From Acidobacteriota bacterium (GTDB lineage: Bacteria; Zixibacteria; MSB-5A5; GN15; FEB-12): a stretch of 64,000 nt of DNA. Location: assembly GCA_035529075.1 (NCBI GenBank), contig DATKXK010000003.1:1-64000 (forward strand). Direction: 5' to 3'. Below are positions 59,838 to 64,000 of the stretch, one piece after another (position 1 is the first letter of the stretch; every line of letters begins with the position of its first letter). Position numbers and translations under genes: made by a program. Below the pieces are notes generated by a model. The model had not been told where the DNA came from and did not search any database. It was given only the letters and a program-made list of their open reading frames with translations.

Positions 59838-60950
59838 TCACTCGGCCAGTCTCAGCGGCATGATAAGGCAGAGGAAATCCTCTTTGGGAATGTCCGGGCT
59901 GTATACCACCCCGGCCGCGACTGCCGAGGAGAACTCGAAAACGACCTCGTCACTGTCTACCTTACCGAGGATCTCTGATATATACGTGGCGTTGTAGCCA
60001 ATCTCGACCTCTTCACCTTCAAAGTCGCATGGGAGTGACTCCTTGCCTTCGCCTCCCACGTCGGCGTTACTGGTCGAAAGCGTCAGGGACGACTTTTTGA
60101 TGCCGAACTTGACCTGGTGCGTCAGCGCATTCGACAGGATGGAGACCCGCCGCACGGCGCTGCTAAGCTCATCCTTCGAAATTATCAACTTCTTGTCACT
60201 CCCGCTCGGGATGACCTGCTCAAAGTTCGGGTACGGTCCTTCTATCAGGCGCGACGTCAGCACCGTCTCACCTAGGTTAAAGATGATGTTGGTCTCACCG
60301 AAAATGACCCCTATTTCCTTCTTACCGCCCTCCACGAACTTCGGTATCAGGTTGAGCACCTTCGGCGGGATAACAATATCCTCACTGATTCCCTTGAGTT
60401 TCGTGTTCTCGGCCGCCATTCTGGCCAGGCGATGACCGTCGGTCGCCACCATCTGCATCTTATCACCCTTGGTTTGCCAGAGCACGCCGTTCAGCGCTGG
60501 CCGGGTCTCATCCGTCGAGCACGCAAACGTAGTCTTGCGGATCATTGTAACAAGGCCGTCGGCCGATATTCGGATTTCTTTCTTCGTATTGACTGCCGGC
60601 AGTTTGGGAAAGTCGTCCGCCGATACCATCGCAATCTTGTACGAGCCGTTCGGTATCTTAATCTCTATACGTGAATTTATCGACTCCACCGTTATTTGCG
60701 ACTCCGGCAGCTCTTTGATAATATCAAACAGTATGCGCGCCGGCAGGGCTGCGGAGCCCTTTTTGATCACCTCACACTTGACGGCAGTGGTGATTGATAT
60801 GTCCAGATCCGTCGCAGATATCTTGAGCTTGTTATCAAGAGCCTCCAGCAGAATATTCGTGAGAATCGGCAGCGTCGACTTGGTCGGCACCACCTGAAGA
60901 ATAGATTGCAACGATTCAGTAAGGTCCGATTTGAGTAACGAGAACTTCAT
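59838..60950 (-). CDS. dnaN: DNA polymerase III beta sliding clamp
   Basis: 370 residues from the ATG at 60950, preceded by GGAG. Three clamp folds are seen: MKFSLLKSDLTESLQSILQ, FACSTDETRPALNGVLWQT, and the end SEILGKVDSDEVVFEFSSA...CLIMPLRLAE. The C-terminal PMRL-type motif (here IMPLRL) is conserved. The clamp gives polymerase processivity. It lies between dnaA and recF. Confidence 0.97.
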   Translation of the reverse strand: MKFSLLKSDLTESLQSILQVVPTKSTLPILTNILLEALDNKLKISATDLDISITTAVKCEVIKKGSAALPARILFDIIKELPESQITVESINSRIEIKIPNGSYKIAMVSADDFPKLPAVNTKKEIRISADGLVTMIRKTTFACSTDETRPALNGVLWQTKGDKMQMVATDGHRLARMAAENTKLKGISEDIVIPPKVLNLIPKFVEGGKKEIGVIFGETNIIFNLGETVLTSRLIEGPYPNFEQVIPSGSDKKLIISKDELSSAVRRVSILSNALTHQVKFGIKKSSLTLSTSNADVGGEGKESLPCDFEGEEVEIGYNATYISEILGKVDSDEVVFEFSSAVAAGVVYSPDIPKEDFLCLIMPLRLAE

Positions 60951-61231
60951 GCTTATTTTCTCCGCTATGGGTTTGTTCACAGCTTTTTACTATCAGAGAC
61001 GTCTATATATACGGTGTAGTAGTAATAGGGCCGGTTGAAATGTTGAGATGTCGATTTGCCGGTACTCCGTTGGTAACGTGAAGTCGATGGCGGAAGGAGT
61101 TACCGCGGGTGCACCTGCTTTTTCTATCCACATAACAATCCCCAAGTTATTGACAAGTGTCGTAGTCTGTCCACAGGGCGGGCCCACCGCCGGGTTGTGC
61201 ATAGAGAATCCACAGTCTTAACCACAAGTTG
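60951..61231. promoter_or_regulatory. dnaA-dnaN intergenic region with DnaA-box-like sites
   Basis: 281 bases without a gene. It contains CTATCCACA (61124-61132), CTGTCCACA (61167-61175) and further close matches near 61209. These may allow DnaA control of dnaN or contribute to the origin. Confidence 0.55.
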
Positions 61232-62599
61232 TCAATATAACAATGCCGCGGACAATTTGTCAATTTTCTCTCGAAACACGGCGTTGCTTGACATGCGCTT
61301 CGAAATCAAGTCACAGGCATGAATGACGGTCGAGTGATCCCGCCCGCCGAACGAAGTGCCGATCACCTTAAGCGAGTTGTCTGTCAGGGAACGGCAAAGG
61401 TACATCGCGGCCTGGCGGGCAAGGGCGATGTTGGCGGTCTTCTTCTTAGCCGTCATCATGGAGATGTCGATATTGAAGTGGTCGGCCGTCTTGCGCTGAA
61501 TAGTGCCGATCGAGAGCTGCCGCTTATTCATGGCGGTCGTATCAGAAAGTACCTTCTTGGTCATTTCCAGGTCCACCGGTACTTTTGTCAGGGAGGCGTA
61601 GGCAAGGATGCGAATCAACGCTCCCTCCAACTCACGAATGTTCGTAGTGATCTGGTCCGCGATGTACGTGACTACGCTGTCGGGCAGGGACGTTCCCTCC
61701 GACTGCAGCTTTTTGTACAAGATAGCCGTCCGGTTCTCGAGGTCCGGTGCGTGCAAATCCGTGACGAGGCCCCAGGAGAAGCGGGACAGCAACCTGTCTT
61801 CCAGGCCCCGGATCTCCCGCGGAGGCCGGTCCGAACTTAAGATGATCTGCTTGCCGGTATGGTACAGGCTGTTGAAGGTGTGAAAGAACTGCTCCTGCGT
61901 GCCTTCCTTACCGGTAAAGAACTGGATGTCGTCAATAATAAGGACATCCACGTTCCTGTACATGCGCGTGAAGTCCGCCATGCTGCGCTCCGATATGGCC
62001 GTGATGAAGTCCGAGGTGAACTTCTCGGAGGTGGCGTAGATCACGCGTTTGTCGGGAAAGAATCCGATGATCTGATGACCGATTGCCTGGATAATGTGCG
62101 TTTTGCCCAATCCGGTACCACCGTAGATATACAGCGGGTTGTACTTCGTCATACCCGGTGCTTCGGCCACTGCCTTGGAGGCGGCACAGGCGAACTGGTT
62201 GAAGTCGCCGACAACGAGAGTTTCGAAACGGTACCGTGCGTTGAGGTTGTGATTGTTTGACGGTGCCGGTGTCATCCTCTGGCGTGCCGGTTCAAACTCA
62301 ATCTCGGTCTGGTCTTCCGATGGGCTGTGGCCGGTGATTACGTAGATGAGGTCATAGTTGGCGCCCAGCACTTCTGCAAAAGCCTCAACGATAAGGTCCC
62401 TGAAGTGCGAATCAATCCAGTCGGCCACAAACTGGTTGGGAACGGCAACCTTGAAGGCTCCATCCTCCGTCGGTTCCCCGCGGGTCAGCTTCAACCAGGT
62501 GTTGAATGACTGCCGCTTCACCCTGCGCGCAACGTAGTTGAGGCAATCTGCCCATTGCTGCGAGTTAGTTACCTGCTCAAGCAAGATAGTACCCCCCAC
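61232..62599 (-). CDS. dnaA: Chromosomal replication initiator DnaA
   Basis: About 455 residues from the GTG at 62599, or about 450 from a TTG at 62584, which is better spaced from GGGGG. Domain I has QSFNTWLKL and FVADWIDSHF. The AAA+ core has Walker A YGGTGLGKTHIIQAIG and Walker B VDVLIIDDIQFF. The DNA-binding domain is complete: KVIGTSFGGRDHSTVIHA. DnaA opens oriC. The putative oriC lies just upstream. Confidence 0.97.
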   Translation of the reverse strand: MGGTILLEQVTNSQQWADCLNYVARRVKRQSFNTWLKLTRGEPTEDGAFKVAVPNQFVADWIDSHFRDLIVEAFAEVLGANYDLIYVITGHSPSEDQTEIEFEPARQRMTPAPSNNHNLNARYRFETLVVGDFNQFACAASKAVAEAPGMTKYNPLYIYGGTGLGKTHIIQAIGHQIIGFFPDKRVIYATSEKFTSDFITAISERSMADFTRMYRNVDVLIIDDIQFFTGKEGTQEQFFHTFNSLYHTGKQIILSSDRPPREIRGLEDRLLSRFSWGLVTDLHAPDLENRTAILYKKLQSEGTSLPDSVVTYIADQITTNIRELEGALIRILAYASLTKVPVDLEMTKKVLSDTTAMNKRQLSIGTIQRKTADHFNIDISMMTAKKKTANIALARQAAMYLCRSLTDNSLKVIGTSFGGRDHSTVIHACDLISKRMSSNAVFREKIDKLSAALLY

Positions 62600-62995
62600 T
62601 TGCTGTTATAAACAGTACATCCTGTTTTCTAATCCCTTTACCGTGGGTTGGTTACACCGATACCGGCACAACCGGCCGCGAAGTTACTCACAACCTTATC
62701 CACACGGTCTATTCGGTTCGGGGTTCATAACGTGCGGATTGACAACCCGCGTGCAGACGGCCGGGAACATTTATCCACAGCTTACTAACATTCTGCGGGT
62801 CAATCACATTCACGGCAATAATTATCCACTGGGGTTGCCATCGTCAAGGGGAGACTGAAAATAAATGCCGGTTTCTTGAATCGCTTGCTCCATATCGCCT
62901 TATACAGGATGAAAACGGACGCTGTTTCCGTGTCGGCGACAGGGTGTGGTGAAATTAAAAACAGCGTGTACTTGATGCTGGCGTCGGGCAAAAGC
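62600..62995. other. Probable replication origin (oriC) upstream of dnaA
   Basis: 396 bases with no gene. Two perfect DnaA boxes TTATCCACA lie at 62696-62704 and 62771-62779, and TTATCCACT at 62822-62830 is a one-mismatch box; all have the same orientation at 75- and 51-base spacing. A/T-rich stretches flank them (62610-62640, 62850-62880). Position next to dnaA-dnaN-recF supports oriC. Confidence 0.75.
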
Positions 62996-64000
62996 TTATC
63001 GCGGTGCGCCTTCTTGTACGGCACGTGCGAGGTTCTCAAAGAGCGAAACTTCATCCGGCGTTCCGTACACGGCGACAGGCCTGCCTGTGTCTGCAGCCTC
63101 TCGAATTGTCTGCATCAGAGGTATCTGGCCCAGGAACGTGATGCCGAGTTTGGTGGCAAGCTCGCGACCGCCGTCCTTGCCAAAGATGTACTCGCGGCGG
63201 CCGTCGCGCTCGAGGTAGGCCATATTCTCGATGACTCCAAGAAGGCGCAAGTTGGTCCGCTCGGCAAGCTTAGCTACTCGAGCGGCCACGTGGGTGGCGA
63301 CAGCCTGGGGCGTGGTGACGACCAGCAGTTCGGCGGAAGGCAGAGACTGGGCAATTGTCAGGGTAACGTCGCCGGTGCCGGGGGGAAGATCAAGTAACAT
63401 GTAGTCAAGGTCTGACCACGCGACGTCGGACAGGAACTGGTTGATCGTTTTGTGCAGCAGGGGGCCCCGCCAGATGATAGGGTCGTCCTCACCGACGAAG
63501 AAGCCCATGGATACCACTTGCAGATTCTCGCCGACGGTTGCCGGGATGATCTTCTCGTCTTCGATGGTGGGGTGGCAGGTAATGCCGAGCATGCGCGGGA
63601 TGGAAAAACCATAGACGTCAGCGTCGACCAGGCCGACGCGGTGTCCCAGGCGGGCCAGCGCGGTGGCGAGGTTGCTCGTGACGGTCGACTTGCCGACGCC
63701 GCCTTTTCCGGAAGCCACGGCGACGAAACGTGTGGCCGTATCGGCCAGGGGAACCGGCTTGAGACCGGCCTGCGATCCCAGGCCGAGTTGCGTTTTCAGA
63801 CGGGCGCGCTGCTGATCGGTCATGACGTCAAAATCGACTGTGACGGACTTGACGCCCGGCACCTCCGATACAGCGTTTATGATGTCGTCCCGGATCTTGT
63901 CCTTCTGAGGGCAGCCGCCGACTGTCAGGGCGATCCCCACCGTAACCTTGTCTCCGTCGATGCGAATGAACCTGACCATGTCAAGCTCGGTCAGTGGTCG
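62996..64000 (-). CDS. mrp: Mrp/NBP35-family P-loop ATPase (5' end outside the window)
   Basis: The frame stays open to the window edge; the residues before the internal ATG at 63979 (RPLTELD) fit the MIP18/DUF59 start, so the gene is truncated at the right border. The N-terminal DUF59 domain has VGIALTVGGCPQKDKI. The ATPase domain has ASGKGGVGKSTVTSNLA (deviant Walker A), VDADVYGFSIPRMLG and LLDLPPGTGDVTLT. The usual C-terminal CxxC after ENM(A/S) is absent (ENMAYLERDGRREYIFGKDGG). Mrp proteins carry or insert Fe-S clusters. Confidence 0.93.
   Translation of the reverse strand, partial: RPLTELDMVRFIRIDGDKVTVGIALTVGGCPQKDKIRDDIINAVSEVPGVKSVTVDFDVMTDQQRARLKTQLGLGSQAGLKPVPLADTATRFVAVASGKGGVGKSTVTSNLATALARLGHRVGLVDADVYGFSIPRMLGITCHPTIEDEKIIPATVGENLQVVSMGFFVGEDDPIIWRGPLLHKTINQFLSDVAWSDLDYMLLDLPPGTGDVTLTIAQSLPSAELLVVTTPQAVATHVAARVAKLAERTNLRLLGVIENMAYLERDGRREYIFGKDGGRELATKLGITFLGQIPLMQTIREAADTGRPVAVYGTPDEVSLFENLARAVQEGAPR

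Noticed and set aside
1-64000. CRISPR arrays, rRNA and complete tRNA genes
   Set aside because: No regularly spaced repeat array, rRNA segment or full cloverleaf was seen on either strand.
1-64000. Integrase or recombinase gene for the ssrA cassettes
   Set aside because: No open frame shows the R-H-R-Y residues of tyrosine recombinases or a serine recombinase domain; only an IS3-type remnant exists at 15060-15325.

Overview
The window looks like a chromosomal segment of a Gram-negative (diderm) bacterium of the FCB type. It carries CarboxypepD_reg-type TonB-dependent receptors, FadL and HmuY homologues, a FISUMP lipoprotein, a large TPR-bearing Ser/Thr kinase and a BshB1-type (bacillithiol) deacetylase. 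A lineage close to Zixibacteria is a guess from gene content only; no ribosomal RNA or marker phylogeny was available. Base composition changes by eye near 15.3 kb: the left part is richer in A/T and looks accessory, the rest is G/C-rich and core-like.

Region 1 (1-15.3 kb) is accessory. A complete tmRNA gene (ssrA) lies on the minus strand at 13118-13472. Its 3' end is repeated as direct copies at 11519, 9431, 4139 and 1505, dividing the DNA into four tandem blocks of 1.6-5.3 kb. Most block ends carry paired TTGTGACC-like sites exactly 11 bp apart, as expected of recombinase arm sites, but no integrase gene occurs anywhere in the window. The passengers are a methyltransferase-like protein, a secreted beta-propeller-like protein, a small secreted protein, an RHH protein coupled to a 1302-residue kinase-TPR protein, and two different serine hydrolases of the beta-lactamase fold. 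A FISUMP lipoprotein and an IS3-like transposase remnant follow the tmRNA gene.

Region 2 (15.3-26.2 kb) holds two NAD-dependent epimerases, a zinc alcohol dehydrogenase, a class V aminotransferase, an AmmeMemoRadiSam B-A fusion, an NfeD/SPFH pair and a methyltransferase. It also has a minus-strand redox cluster: DUF302, a probable Sec-containing small membrane protein, FmdB and a thioredoxin-like lipoprotein. An OsmC protein lies upstream of that cluster. Region 3 (26.4-33.5 kb) is a polysaccharide export locus: Wzi-like, polyprenyl sugar-phosphate transferase, an aminotransferase-fold protein without its catalytic lysine, and a long SLBB export protein.

Region 4 (34-41 kb) has a FadL porin with a serine-less esterase-like lipoprotein, BshB1, and a cystathionine beta-synthase/gamma-lyase pair preceded by a leader peptide with four Cys codons and a terminator. 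Region 5 (41-53 kb) has greA, a TPP-riboswitch-controlled TonB receptor with a sodium symporter (thiamine-type uptake), a chain of AHSA1, PC4, adenosine-specific kinase, secreted protein and HEAT-cyclophilin, and a heme-uptake pair of TonB receptor and duplicated HmuY.

Region 6 (53-64 kb) is housekeeping: a divergent KARI-like protein, nadC-birA, an IscU-like protein lacking two cysteines, mutM, an ABC ATPase, then recF-dnaN-dnaA and a DnaA-box-rich probable oriC, ending in a truncated mrp.
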